Shown here: positions 32,471 through 42,840 of the stretch, in pieces
Layout of the letters: every line of letters begins with the position of its first letter
How positions within the stretch are numbered: position 1 is the stretch's first letter
Assembly (NCBI GenBank): GCA_964631745.1
Contig: CAZVWV010000008.1
Coordinates: forward strand, 1 to 48,658
Direction: 5' to 3'
Length of the DNA stretch: 48,658 nucleotides
Source of the DNA: CAZVWV01 sp964631745
Lineage (GTDB): Bacteria; Bdellovibrionota_C; UBA2361; JBGSMV01
The notes under the pieces: model-generated
What the model saw: only the letters and a program-made list of their open reading frames with translations
What the model was told of the DNA's origin: nothing
The model's database searches: none
Made by a program: the position numbers and the translations under genes

Positions 32471-32648
32471 AACCTAGAAAGAGCAGTTGAATCTACTACG
32501 GTTGCGAATATGTCTGAATCTCTTGAAGTTTTCTAGGAATTGGTACTCACCCTAGCGGTGCTAGGGTTCCGTGCCAATTCCGTCGAAAACTTCAAGATCT
32601 TCAGCCATCTCCGCAACCTCGCTACGATTCAACTGCTCTTTCTAGGTT
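32471..32648. mobile_element. Long fold-back element E (~86-nt arms)
   Basis: A 178-bp near-palindrome. The outer 20 bases of each arm are identical (AACCTAGAAAGAGCAGTTGA), matching continues with few mismatches through CTTGAAGTTTTC, and the arms meet around CCCTAGCGGTGCTAGGG at 32550-32567. No coding capacity or clear target duplication. Its right arm supplies the last codons and the stop of the truncated glycosyltransferase gene, so insertion or rearrangement here cut that gene. Confidence 0.85.
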
Positions 32649-32897
32649 CAAAACCGGGTAGGCACTTCGAATTTTCCCGATTCCCCAGAAAAGACATGCC
32701 GATAGTGGCGGATAGTTTATACTAGTTTTGGTGTACATCTCGGCCAGTCCGAACTCTGCGCCGGTATCTGCCCACTCGCTAAATTGTTTTGCGTCGGCCT
32801 CATAGCCAAGGCCACGGCCGTACAGGACTCTTAGGCCAGCGGCCAGCACTAGCGTAACCACAACTAAAAGAATTCGTTGGGAACACTCGATGGACAT
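32622..32897 (-). pseudogene. Truncated GT-C glycosyltransferase-like gene
   Basis: An N-terminal fragment of a membrane protein. From the ATG at 32897 it begins with a hydrophobic helix (ILLVVVTLVLAAGLRVLYG), then YEADAKQFSEWAD, and an INYPPLSACLFWG helix, the pattern of GT-C/GT87-type mannosyltransferases, which normally run to 400 residues or more. The frame ends after ~91 codons inside element E, and no continuation is seen beyond the element. The ATG lies 2 bp after the acyltransferase stop, with GGGGGTG upstream. It was probably the last gene of the cyclic-glucan operon. Confidence 0.7.
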
Positions 32898-32899
32898 GT

Positions 32900-33814
32900 C
32901 TAATACACCCCCGCGCTCTCCTCCTCCGGCCGAGTCTTCCAGCGTCGATGCATCCAGAACCAGGCCTCGGGCTTTTTCCGAATCATTTCCTGTAAACTTT
33001 GGCTGCATTCTTCCGTGATCTTAAATATCTTTTGCTCATACGAACTAATTTTATCTTGGTAAAGCTTAGAAAAATCACATTCCTTCACCTCTATACAATA
33101 TTGGTCGCTGTGCTCATAAAATATTGAGGCCACGATTACCGGCGCCTCCGTTCGTAACGCCGTTATCGCCAATGCTCGCGTGGTGGCTGCTGGTACTCCG
33201 AACCAATTCACAAATTCTGCGTGATTTCTGGTAACGTTCTGGTCGAACAGAATCCCCACATCGCGGCCCTCACCGATCTCAGAGATGATCTTCTTGAAGG
33301 CGCCCTTTCTGGAGATAACCCTATTACCTTTGGCCTCTCGAACACTTCTCCACCACTGATCGATTTTGGGTAACTTAAACGCTCTAACGATAAAACTAAT
33401 GGGATACCCTTGCGCTGCTATGTAGTGCGCCAGCAACTCGAAACTTCCTAAATGTCCGGTCGCTATTAAAACTCCCTTGTGCGGGTTTTGTCGTTTTAGC
33501 TCCAAAAAACGGGGCAAGAAGCTGCATTTGATGTGCGCATCCGCCCAGGCCCGATCTAACTTCGGCAATCTGGCAAAATCGACAAAGACTCTGGCTAGTT
33601 CTGCATACGAACGCCGCAAGATTGATTTATGGAACTCAAGATCACGCTCCGGAAAAACTAATTTCAAATTAACAAAGGCGGTCTTTCTAAATCGTGGAAT
33701 TATTAAGGTTACGCAATGAATCACGAAGGTGATAACGCCGATGCGAAACTTAAGCGGCAAGAGATTAAGTGCAAAAATCGCTGCGCGTAACAGCAGTAAC
33801 AACACGAACTGCAT
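32900..33814 (-). CDS. Lipid A / lysophospholipid acyltransferase, LpxL/HtrB family
   Basis: Transfers a secondary acyl chain onto Kdo2-lipid A or a related lipid at the inner membrane. 304 residues, an N-terminal membrane helix (~5-25), then the HxxxxE catalytic motif in TGHLGSFELLAHY near residue 118, FDQNVTR near 200, and the family-ending KPEAWFWMHRRWKTRP. Which acyl position it modifies cannot be told. It overlaps the stop of the cyclic-glucan synthase by one base (TAATG), so the two are co-transcribed. Confidence 0.9.
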   Translation of the reverse strand: MQFVLLLLLRAAIFALNLLPLKFRIGVITFVIHCVTLIIPRFRKTAFVNLKLVFPERDLEFHKSILRRSYAELARVFVDFARLPKLDRAWADAHIKCSFLPRFLELKRQNPHKGVLIATGHLGSFELLAHYIAAQGYPISFIVRAFKLPKIDQWWRSVREAKGNRVISRKGAFKKIISEIGEGRDVGILFDQNVTRNHAEFVNWFGVPAATTRALAITALRTEAPVIVASIFYEHSDQYCIEVKECDFSKLYQDKISSYEQKIFKITEECSQSLQEMIRKKPEAWFWMHRRWKTRPEEESAGVY

Positions 33815-36800
33815 TACGCCCCCATCACCAACTCAACCTCATGCGTCTGTGTTTCCGATAATTCTTCGAGATCCTCGAAACTGAGTTTTTTAGAGGGCAC
33901 CTCGATTCCATTTAGCTTTAGTGAGAGCACTCCGCGCTCTATGCGTTTCGGATTTTGTACAGAGATATTCAAATTCCTCCCTCGAATCTTAATCTTTAGC
34001 GAGAATCTATCCCAACCCGACGGCACGCATGGGTCGATCAGAAAACCGTCAGGCATGGCCTTCAGACCAAGGATGGTTTCAATTCCGACCAGATACAGCC
34101 AAGAAGCGGAGCCGGTATACCAACTCCATCCCGCGCGTCCGCCGTGTGGCGACACTGAATACACATCGCCACAGGTGACGTAGGGCTCGCCCTGATATCG
34201 ACCAACAGATTCTTTATCCGAGGTTAAATTTACCGGGTTTATTAAGCTATATAATTCAAAGGCGAGGTTCCCCTTACCCATCATGGCGCTCGCCATAATC
34301 ACCCACACGGCCGCATGCGTATACTGAGCGCCGTTTTCGCGGATACCTGGCAGGTACCCGGCGATATAACCAGGGCGCGGCTCGCTAGTGTCAAAAGGCG
34401 GCGTTAGCAGTTTAATAATATGATTTTCGCGGTCGACTAGTTCACGGTAAACATTATCCATGGCAGTCTTGCCGCGTTCGCTATTCCCTAGTCCGGTGAT
34501 AATGCTCCAAGATTGAGCCAAAGAATCGATTTTACATTCCGAGGCGTTATGCGATCCAAGAGGCGTTCCATCATCAAAGAAGGCGCGGATATACCAGTTT
34601 CCGTCCCAGGCATTCTGCTCGACCGCCTGGACCAGTTGCTTCGATTTGCCTAGATAATCATCGGCTCTGTACTGGTCTCGTCTAGCGGCCACATATTGTG
34701 AGAAATTCTTGAGGATATCAGCCAAAAACCACGCCAGCCAAACGCTCTCACCTTGACCATGCATGCCGACTTCGTTCATGCCGTCATTCCAATCGCCGCA
34801 GCCGATAAAGGGCAGTCCATGCGAACCGAACTTAAGCGCGCGATCCAGCGCAATCACGCAGTGATCATAGATCGTACCGACTCTGGTTGAAACATTGGGC
34901 ACGATATACGATTCATGTTGATTCTCTTCAAGGCTTTGGCCTTCAATGAATCCGACCTCGGCCTCAAGGATCGAAAAATCCCCCGTAACCGCGATGTATT
35001 TATGCACTACGTACGGCATCCAGAGGTAATCATCCGAGAACTTCGTGCGTACTCCACGCCCAGTCGGTGGATGCCACCAATGTTGCACGTCCCCTTCCAC
35101 AAACTGCCGCGCCGCATGCACTAGAATCTGATTTCTTACAAGTTCAGGTTTTGAATATAGAAGCGAAAGAGCATCTTGCAGCTGATCCCTAAATCCGAAA
35201 GCGCCCCCACTCTGATAGAATGCGCTGCGTCCGTAAATTCGACAACCCAAGGCCTGATACAGCAACCAGCCGTTCATGACCAAATCAAAACTTCGATCGG
35301 GGGTACTGACTCTTGTAGCCTCGGTGATGGCCTTCCAGCCATTAGTGGATTTCTCCAGCTCCTGAGTAGCGAATTCGAGCGAACGAAACTTGTTAGCATC
35401 GCGCTTACGCTCATCAACGCTGCGACTCTCACCCATAAAGAACAGCACGGTTTTCTCCTCGCCGGGATTAAGTGCCACCTGCACGCCCAAAGCGGCACAG
35501 CTATCTAACCCCGCACCAACTTTCCCCGAGAGCGACACTAAATTTCGGCTAGAGCCGATTAAATTAGCAAGACTTGACGTCACCACACTTTCAAGCGCGT
35601 AAGGTGATGCCGGTTCACGATTTCGGCCTAAAAACTCCTCGCGGCTGGTTGTGAAAGTGGCCAAATCCTGATTTGTGCCCACAACTACGAACCGCCCCGC
35701 AAACTCATTATTGTAATGATTAGTCGCAAAGAGCGTCTGCGAGAAGCTGTCATAATCCGTAACTACATTGCGAATACTCTCCTCTCTTTGAATACCAAGC
35801 ACCCATTCAAGGTAGAGAAAAACTTCGATATGACGACTCTCCAGATCGGTGTTCTTAAGTTTGAGAGTCCACCATTTTACAGGATCGCTAGAGGCGCTTG
35901 AAACCACAAGCTGAGATTGAATTCCTTTAATTTGAGTATCAAATTGAGAGAACCCAAAGGCGTGCTTTATTAGATAGGTTTCTTTAGATGGAACCGGCCG
36001 CGGAGTTGCGCTCCAATAAACTCCGGTGTCGGAGTCTCTAATATAAAGCGCCTCGCCCACGTGATCCGACACAGGATCGTTGCTCCATGGTGTCAGGCGA
36101 TTCTCGCGGCTATTTTCTGACCAGGTATAACCTCCGCCCGCTTCCGAGACCAAGAAGCCAAAGTTCGGATTCGAAACCACATTACACCACGGCAACGGGG
36201 GGAAGACGCCGTCTTTCACAATAACGCTATAGCTCGAACCGTTATCGCTAAACCCGCCAAAGCCGTTAAACATCTCAAGCGCAGATTTCGGCACGAATTC
36301 AGGGTAGGCTTCCTCTTTGACGTAACTAAAGAGCGCTTTTCGCGACTTGAGCGGCTCGGCATCGGGGATGTCGAAGCTCAGTTGTTGCGCCAAGCTTCCC
36401 TTACTTGTGTTCACTACCACCCTGGCGAACGCTTGAACCAGGGCAACATCGTTGTCAGATAGCTGACCGAGCTTTCTAAGATAGACTCCTCCGTGCTTCT
36501 CGGCCATGGAGGCTGAATATCCATGTTTGATCAGAGCCTCAAGTTCCTCATGAAAAGTTTGTAAATATCCGCCCGGATACTCATTTAAGACGACCAGATC
36601 AAATACCAATCCTCGTAAGCGCAGATACCAGTGTGCCAGCAGCGCTTCCTGAACGGTCTTTATCTGTGCAGGGTCCCCGATACGGATAAATACGATCGGG
36701 AAGTCTCCCGATATTCCGAAGCGCCAAAATCCGCTCTGGGCTAGCCGATTTCTTGCGATGCTATCCGCCTCACCGCGAATATGTTCCACGTTAAATATTA

Positions 36801-39800
36801 TTGCATTGGCTAAGCGTTGAAAGACGTGCGTCTGCGCAATTGTAATCTGCTCATGCCGCAACTCAACATTACTCTGACTCCAGGCCATCTCAAATGCACG
36901 CGTGACGCTTTGCACCTCGTGATAGCGTTTGGCGGTATGAAGTAGCTCCTCACGATTATTAGAAATCGCAGTCAGGAACGAAACTTGCTCAGTAGCCCCG
37001 GGCATAAGCTCTGTGGTGGTGCGCAAGGAAAAGATGGGATCCAAGACTGGACCGACATTGCGGCCCAGTTTAGCTTCAGGTTCAAAAACGGCGGCATCAT
37101 GGATATTGCGCCCCCGACCTATAAAGTTCGCGCGCGAACTCTCAAACTGCAGACGCTCCCAAACCACATTGGTGGTCAGCATGTGTAATAAATACAACCG
37201 TTCTTCATGCACCGAGCGTGGTCGCCGAGAAAACAAAAGAGCGTCATAATCACTAACAAACTCGCTCTGTATAAACATCTTGGCAAAGGCCGGATGCGCC
37301 AAATCCGCTCGCACCTTTCCTAGCACGACCTCGGCGTAACTTGTGATCTCTAACTTGCGCACCTTAGATGAAAGGTTCTTAAGAGTGACTCGGCGAACCT
37401 CAACGTTATCTTCCGGTGATATTGTGATTTCTGTGTGCAACAGTATGCCAAAATCCCTGCGCTTAAACTCGATCTTATCGGGGTTAAAAATAACTTCATA
37501 GCTTTCGGGTTCAACCAGGGTGGGTTGATATGCGACAGACCAAACTTTATTGCTCTCCAAATCTCTTACGAATATATAATAGCCGTAATCGTTCTTAACG
37601 GCGTCTTCTCGCCAGCGCGTTAAGGCCACATCTTTATCGAGCACACTCATGCCGCTTCCCGCATTATCGACAAAGACCGAATAGCGGCCGTTAGATAACA
37701 AGCGCGTACGCGGATATTTCGTATGAGGCGTGGTCAAGGTTTCGCCACGGGAAACGCGCTGGTCTTCACCGGCAAGCTCCAGCATCGATAATTCCGCTTG
37801 ATGTGGCACGATTGAGGGTACCCTATGAGGGAAGCGCTCATGCAGCAAGAGCTCAGTGGCGCGAATGGTTGGGTCAGCGTGAAATCGGTTCTGGAAGATT
37901 CCGCGATTCAAGAAATTATCGATAGATACTAGTGACATACCCTGATGGTGCGCCAAGAACGACATCACTACGTGATTGCGCTCTTCGCTGGTCAGGCGCT
38001 CAGGGGTGAAATCAATAGCTTCGAAGAATCCGAACTCTCCGCGCCCCTTTTCGCTCTCTAACTCTCGAATATTCTCAATGGCAGCCTTGGGGCTGATCGG
38101 CAGAGCGAGAAACGAGGAATAGGGTGATATTACCAGATCCTCAGAGAGGCCACGTTTCAAGCCAAGGCCAGGCACACCGAAGGCGTAATATTGGTAAGTG
38201 CGTTCGAAGTCGACGCCGCTATACCCGGATTCAGAGACTCCCCACGGCACGCCTCGACGCTTTCCATAAATCTGCTGCGCCCGCACCACTGCTTGGTAGG
38301 TTTCAGAGAGAATCGTACCAGGATAGTCCTTAGTTAAAAGTATCGGCATCAGATACTCAAACATGGTGCCGCTCCATGAGAGCAGCGCTTTTCCGCCGGG
38401 CGAATCGGTCAACCCGCGCCCCAATGCGAACCAATGTTTCTGTGGCACTTGCCCGGTGGCGATTGCCAACAAAGAAGCGATTCGACATTCTGAAGCTAAG
38501 AGATCGTAGTAGGAATTATCAAGACGCGCCTCGTCAACGTTATATCCGATTACAAAAACATTCTTGCGTTCGTCATACAAAAATTTGAAATCTGCTTCAT
38601 TTATGGCGTTATTGCAGTCGGCGATTAAGGTGCTTATTTGCGCCGCTAAGCCTTCCACCGCCATGGTGCTTGAGATTAGCTGGGCTTCCAAACGCGCAAC
38701 TAAATTTTGCGCGCCTGGCAAATTCATAGCGGCACCCTCATTCAGGGCTCTAAAATTCTGTAAGACCGCGCCGAGTCTTCGGTGCACCTTAAGCAGTAAC
38801 GAGATCGAAAGCGTCCGTCCCTCAGTAATCCTCACTAAACTATTCAGCCGGTGCTTTAACCCCGGGAAGTCCTTTAGTGTGCTGTGGTGTCGATCTAAGA
38901 AAAATGTAAATTCCCCTAGCGTTTCGTACCAACTGAATAAATTGTCTAGCTTCTCGAACTCCTCTAGTTCATAAAAAATGCTAGCCAAAAGAGTGCTCTC
39001 ATCGGGCTTGATAGCCAAGCTTCTCAGCCACTCCACCTGAGCTGCCTTGGTTCGCAAATTTCCAACTAGGACTGTCAGTTGTTTAATCCAAGCGATCCCT
39101 AGAGCATACTCGGAAAGGTGTTGCCTAACAGCGCCAACTTCCTCTGCCAGCGCCAAGGCCATGTCTCGATCGGAAATTAAGTTTAATAGGCGTGCAAGAT
39201 GTTCCCAGTGCATGGGGGTAACAACTGGCGCGTGCTGAAATTCCTTGAGCGAGACACGCAGCGCTACCAAGTTTGCCAGAAAATTTCCGGAATCAACCAC
39301 AGAGACATAACGTGGATAAAGAGCTTGTAGCGTAACGGTCTGATACCAATTTAAAAAATGTCCCCTGAATTTCTCCAGCTTTTTTAAAGTTTCAAAGGTA
39401 TTACTGATGCGCCGCACGGCCACATTCAGCGGAATAAAACCGAAGTCATTGGCGGAGACGATGCACAACAACGCTAACCCAACGTTGGTGGGCGAGGTTC
39501 GCTCTGCCACGGCCCGACTCGGCACAAGTTGAATATTATCCGGCACAAGATAGTTATGGCGCTCAACCATCAGTTGCTCGAAAAATCGCCAGGTATCCCA
39601 GGCGATTCTGGTAAGATAATCCCGCTCACTACTTTGCAGATGATAAGAAGAGTGAGTGAGCGGCTGACTCACATACCAGGCCAAGATGGGCGCTATAAAC
39701 CAAAGCGAGAGAATCGGCCAAGCGTACGGCATGGACAAACCGTGCCCCCAAACGAGACACACAGTGATGGCCCCGGTCAGTAACGTTCCCGGGAACATCT

Positions 39801-42684
39801 GCACCGTAAAATTCAGTAGGGAGGTGCCAAGGCGCTTCTCGGCGCTGTATGCGGTTTCCCATTCTAGCAGATGGCGTTTTGAAAAAAGCAGCCGAAAGAG
39901 CGTCACTAATATGGCGTGCGTCATCAGATAGGACTGATAAGCGAGAAAGCTGACGGCCAGAACCACCTGGACCGAATGCTTCATCAGATCTCGCCCGATG
40001 CCCTTCACGTAAACCCCAAGCAGCATTCCTAGTGGGGGCGTGACCAACGCGTTTGCCAAATTGGCATACAGCGGGAATGCGACCACCAAGATAATGAATA
40101 AGCTTAGTGGCAATGAGGCCGCCGGAACCGATAGCCATGACAGAACCAAAAAGAGCAGGCTGGTTGGCGCAAGTAAGCTTCGCCTCAAATTGTCGTCTAG
40201 CTGCCAACGTCCCAAAGCTGAGATGGGATTTTTGTATCTGCTCCCTTCAGAATTCGGCACCCGCCCAAAAATCCAGGGCAGCAATTGCCAGTCGCCCCTT
40301 ACCCAGCGGTGCTGTCTTTTGGCAAAGGCGTTATAGCGCGAAGGAAATTCATCCAGCAGTTCTATATCTGTAGCTAAGGCCGTACGTGCAAACAATCCTT
40401 CAAAGAGATCGTGACTTAGCAATGCGTTTTCGGGCACGCGATCGCCAAGCGATTTTTCAAAGGCATCAACATCATAAATAGCCTTACCAACATAGGAGCC
40501 GCGCCCGAATAGATCCTGGTAGACGTCCGAGACAGTGCTGGTGTAAGGATCAAGACCGGCATGCCCAGAAAGAATCCGAGCGAACAAGGAAGCGTTTGCG
40601 CTACCAAGCGATACTCCCACGCGAGGCTGTATAATTCCGTATCCTTTAACTACCAATCGGCGATTAACATCAAAAATCGGACGATTTAAGGGATGGGCGA
40701 TGGTGCCAACCAAACGTTGCGCCACTCCGCGTGGAAGCTGCGAATCAGAATCCAAAGTAATCACATATTTGCAGCTACGAAAGACCTGCGCGTCATACAC
40801 ACTAAATATGAAGCTGGTATCCTCCGCTCCAAGAATTAAGCGGTTAAGCTCCATGATCTTACCGCGCTTTCGCTCCCAGCCCATCCACTTGCCTTCGGAT
40901 GGGTTAAATTTTCTATCTCTGAAAAGCACGAAGAATCGCTTGACGGAACCACGTTCATGCTGAGTGTTTAGGTTTTCGATCAAGCGTTGTGTATATCCGA
41001 TTAGATCGCGGTCACCCTGAATATGCTCTTGAGAAGCGTCTGGAAGATCCGCTAAGAGCGCGAAATAAAGGTTAGGATCATCGTTACCGAGATAACGCAC
41101 CTCAAGCTGCTCTACTGCTTTGCGGATAGATTCCTTCTCGTTAAATATGGCGTGTACTGCAACCAATGTGCGATGCTGATCAGGTATCCCCTTTTCGAAA
41201 TCCAACTTTGCGAGCACCGACGGGGGCGCAATATGCGTCACAATCCACTGCACCAAGTCGTTAGCCAGGTGACTTGCTGGCACGAGCGCAAGTAACGCAA
41301 AAGCAGCCAGCAGCCCCAATGACAGTCCGAAACTCACCAAATAAAACTCAAGGTAAGCCAAAGTTGCCACAGTGAGCGTAAATATCGCAGTTGTATATAG
41401 AGTCAGCGCGTTTCTAAATAAGGTTCGGCCCAAAGCTTGAACAAAGGCGGGCTCGTAAGCGATCTCCTTTTCTAGCTGTGCCAACCCATCATCGATTAGA
41501 TAATACCCTATATGTTTGACCCTTAAGGTGCTCTCAACAACATTCCCGTCCGCATCGCTCTTTAACTCGGCTTGCTCCGCCAATTTTAAGGCCGTAGCGG
41601 CGATGCGGGTTTCGTCAACACCAGAGTAACGCGAGAGGTTTTCAATTACATGGCGAACTTTATCTCTCGTAACGAAATCTGAGGCGGCGTAGACTTTAGC
41701 GGGATCCTGAATAAGTAAGGCATGCACCTGACTCAAGTTCTCGAACCAGTTTCGCCAATTCAAACTGCTGACAGTCTTTAGCGAAGTAACCGTGTTACCA
41801 ATCGAGATTTGATTGGCTGCGTGAGATTGATGTTCGAAACGAATTAGCTCTTCTGGATCGGTGCCGCGCTCTCGAAGCCTTTCTTCCAACCACTGCTGCG
41901 TCAGCCCTGCTTTGAGCCCTTTGCCACGTAATTTACGCAGAAGATGCACTGCTCCGTTGACCAACACATCCGGCTTTTCTTTCACGCGGTTAGCGAGATC
42001 TAATAAGATATCCGTTCCGGCGCGCGATTCGTCTCCTAAAACTTCGTCAATCAGATCCTCCGCGTCGCGGCGAGCGTCTTTAACTAATAAATTTGCGGTA
42101 GAGAGCCGTCTAAGGTTCTCGATCAAGGCCAAGCGCAACATAATGGGCACGGCCCAGAGCTCTCCAATTGAGAGAACCTTCTCTGATTGATAGCCACGCA
42201 CAAAATCGGACAAAAGATCTAGGTCTACGACGGCGTCAGAATGCGTGATGGCTTCCTGCGCAATCTGATAAACCCTTGGATAGCCATCGAATTCATCGCC
42301 GAGCAATTTGGGCAGATCTCGATAATATGATTTTGGAAGATGGCGTTTGATATCGCGCACATGCTCTTCAATCACATGATAGTTATCGAGCAGCCATTCC
42401 GCCCCGGGAGTCAGTTGCTCTTTGGAAGTATCCGTCTGCGCAAACGCAAAGTAAGCCTTTTCGATGATGCGATCGTTCTCTTCGAAACGAACGATAAGAT
42501 TAATACCGCGTGTTTTCTTGGGCGCTAACCTGTGTCTACGAGCAAGCTGCTTAGCGTGCTCTATCATCTCATCGCGAGTGAAAATCTCCGCTCTTAAGGG
42601 CGACTCGGAAAAAACCGTGGGCCGAAATTTCTTGAACATCCCTACAGGCGAAATGCCTGAACCTAATAGCCCGTCTAATTCCAT
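33814..42684 (-). CDS. ndvB: Cyclic beta-1,2-glucan synthase (NdvB/Cgs-like)
   Basis: A 2956-residue multidomain membrane enzyme that makes periplasmic cyclic beta-1,2-glucan from UDP-glucose. In order: a cytoplasmic N-terminal region (~1-410); membrane helices (~415-470); a GT84 glycosyltransferase domain (~500-830) with the TLDSDSQLPR DxD site near 645 and KRQHRWVRGDWQ (QxxRW) near 790; more helices (~835-1010); a glucoamylase-like region (~1090-1600, e.g. SGYSGVDFERTYQYYAF); and a GH94 phosphorylase half (~1640-2956), which sets ring size, with CGDWNDGMNE near 2635 carrying the catalytic Asp. Length is within the normal NdvB range (~2800-2900) or slightly above. It is the first gene of an operon with the lipid A acyltransferase. 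Confidence 0.95.
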   Translation of the reverse strand: MELDGLLGSGISPVGMFKKFRPTVFSESPLRAEIFTRDEMIEHAKQLARRHRLAPKKTRGINLIVRFEENDRIIEKAYFAFAQTDTSKEQLTPGAEWLLDNYHVIEEHVRDIKRHLPKSYYRDLPKLLGDEFDGYPRVYQIAQEAITHSDAVVDLDLLSDFVRGYQSEKVLSIGELWAVPIMLRLALIENLRRLSTANLLVKDARRDAEDLIDEVLGDESRAGTDILLDLANRVKEKPDVLVNGAVHLLRKLRGKGLKAGLTQQWLEERLRERGTDPEELIRFEHQSHAANQISIGNTVTSLKTVSSLNWRNWFENLSQVHALLIQDPAKVYAASDFVTRDKVRHVIENLSRYSGVDETRIAATALKLAEQAELKSDADGNVVESTLRVKHIGYYLIDDGLAQLEKEIAYEPAFVQALGRTLFRNALTLYTTAIFTLTVATLAYLEFYLVSFGLSLGLLAAFALLALVPASHLANDLVQWIVTHIAPPSVLAKLDFEKGIPDQHRTLVAVHAIFNEKESIRKAVEQLEVRYLGNDDPNLYFALLADLPDASQEHIQGDRDLIGYTQRLIENLNTQHERGSVKRFFVLFRDRKFNPSEGKWMGWERKRGKIMELNRLILGAEDTSFIFSVYDAQVFRSCKYVITLDSDSQLPRGVAQRLVGTIAHPLNRPIFDVNRRLVVKGYGIIQPRVGVSLGSANASLFARILSGHAGLDPYTSTVSDVYQDLFGRGSYVGKAIYDVDAFEKSLGDRVPENALLSHDLFEGLFARTALATDIELLDEFPSRYNAFAKRQHRWVRGDWQLLPWIFGRVPNSEGSRYKNPISALGRWQLDDNLRRSLLAPTSLLFLVLSWLSVPAASLPLSLFIILVVAFPLYANLANALVTPPLGMLLGVYVKGIGRDLMKHSVQVVLAVSFLAYQSYLMTHAILVTLFRLLFSKRHLLEWETAYSAEKRLGTSLLNFTVQMFPGTLLTGAITVCLVWGHGLSMPYAWPILSLWFIAPILAWYVSQPLTHSSYHLQSSERDYLTRIAWDTWRFFEQLMVERHNYLVPDNIQLVPSRAVAERTSPTNVGLALLCIVSANDFGFIPLNVAVRRISNTFETLKKLEKFRGHFLNWYQTVTLQALYPRYVSVVDSGNFLANLVALRVSLKEFQHAPVVTPMHWEHLARLLNLISDRDMALALAEEVGAVRQHLSEYALGIAWIKQLTVLVGNLRTKAAQVEWLRSLAIKPDESTLLASIFYELEEFEKLDNLFSWYETLGEFTFFLDRHHSTLKDFPGLKHRLNSLVRITEGRTLSISLLLKVHRRLGAVLQNFRALNEGAAMNLPGAQNLVARLEAQLISSTMAVEGLAAQISTLIADCNNAINEADFKFLYDERKNVFVIGYNVDEARLDNSYYDLLASECRIASLLAIATGQVPQKHWFALGRGLTDSPGGKALLSWSGTMFEYLMPILLTKDYPGTILSETYQAVVRAQQIYGKRRGVPWGVSESGYSGVDFERTYQYYAFGVPGLGLKRGLSEDLVISPYSSFLALPISPKAAIENIRELESEKGRGEFGFFEAIDFTPERLTSEERNHVVMSFLAHHQGMSLVSIDNFLNRGIFQNRFHADPTIRATELLLHERFPHRVPSIVPHQAELSMLELAGEDQRVSRGETLTTPHTKYPRTRLLSNGRYSVFVDNAGSGMSVLDKDVALTRWREDAVKNDYGYYIFVRDLESNKVWSVAYQPTLVEPESYEVIFNPDKIEFKRRDFGILLHTEITISPEDNVEVRRVTLKNLSSKVRKLEITSYAEVVLGKVRADLAHPAFAKMFIQSEFVSDYDALLFSRRPRSVHEERLYLLHMLTTNVVWERLQFESSRANFIGRGRNIHDAAVFEPEAKLGRNVGPVLDPIFSLRTTTELMPGATEQVSFLTAISNNREELLHTAKRYHEVQSVTRAFEMAWSQSNVELRHEQITIAQTHVFQRLANAIIFNVEHIRGEADSIARNRLAQSGFWRFGISGDFPIVFIRIGDPAQIKTVQEALLAHWYLRLRGLVFDLVVLNEYPGGYLQTFHEELEALIKHGYSASMAEKHGGVYLRKLGQLSDNDVALVQAFARVVVNTSKGSLAQQLSFDIPDAEPLKSRKALFSYVKEEAYPEFVPKSALEMFNGFGGFSDNGSSYSVIVKDGVFPPLPWCNVVSNPNFGFLVSEAGGGYTWSENSRENRLTPWSNDPVSDHVGEALYIRDSDTGVYWSATPRPVPSKETYLIKHAFGFSQFDTQIKGIQSQLVVSSASSDPVKWWTLKLKNTDLESRHIEVFLYLEWVLGIQREESIRNVVTDYDSFSQTLFATNHYNNEFAGRFVVVGTNQDLATFTTSREEFLGRNREPASPYALESVVTSSLANLIGSSRNLVSLSGKVGAGLDSCAALGVQVALNPGEEKTVLFFMGESRSVDERKRDANKFRSLEFATQELEKSTNGWKAITEATRVSTPDRSFDLVMNGWLLYQALGCRIYGRSAFYQSGGAFGFRDQLQDALSLLYSKPELVRNQILVHAARQFVEGDVQHWWHPPTGRGVRTKFSDDYLWMPYVVHKYIAVTGDFSILEAEVGFIEGQSLEENQHESYIVPNVSTRVGTIYDHCVIALDRALKFGSHGLPFIGCGDWNDGMNEVGMHGQGESVWLAWFLADILKNFSQYVAARRDQYRADDYLGKSKQLVQAVEQNAWDGNWYIRAFFDDGTPLGSHNASECKIDSLAQSWSIITGLGNSERGKTAMDNVYRELVDRENHIIKLLTPPFDTSEPRPGYIAGYLPGIRENGAQYTHAAVWVIMASAMMGKGNLAFELYSLINPVNLTSDKESVGRYQGEPYVTCGDVYSVSPHGGRAGWSWYTGSASWLYLVGIETILGLKAMPDGFLIDPCVPSGWDRFSLKIKIRGRNLNISVQNPKRIERGVLSLKLNGIEVPSKKLSFEDLEELSETQTHEVELVMGA

Positions 42685-42840
42685 ATTTAGCAGCCTGTCT
42701 CCGAGGAGCGTAACTCATTGATAAGAAAGCATTAGCTGTCCACCCCGAAGAAAGGGCAGCGCTTATTTGCTTTCACCATAATATCTTGCTCAAATATACC
42801 CCATCCACGGACATGAGAAAGGGCCAAAAGGTAGCAGCGG

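Noticed and set aside
32540..32725. Plus-strand open frame over element E
   Set aside because: It lies within the fold-back arm, has no ribosome binding site and no recognisable protein features.
42775..42800. Sequence resembling an element A end (CCATAATATCT, then TTGCTCAAATATACCCC)
   Set aside because: The similarity is short and interrupted, and no second end is present, so I do not call a third copy.
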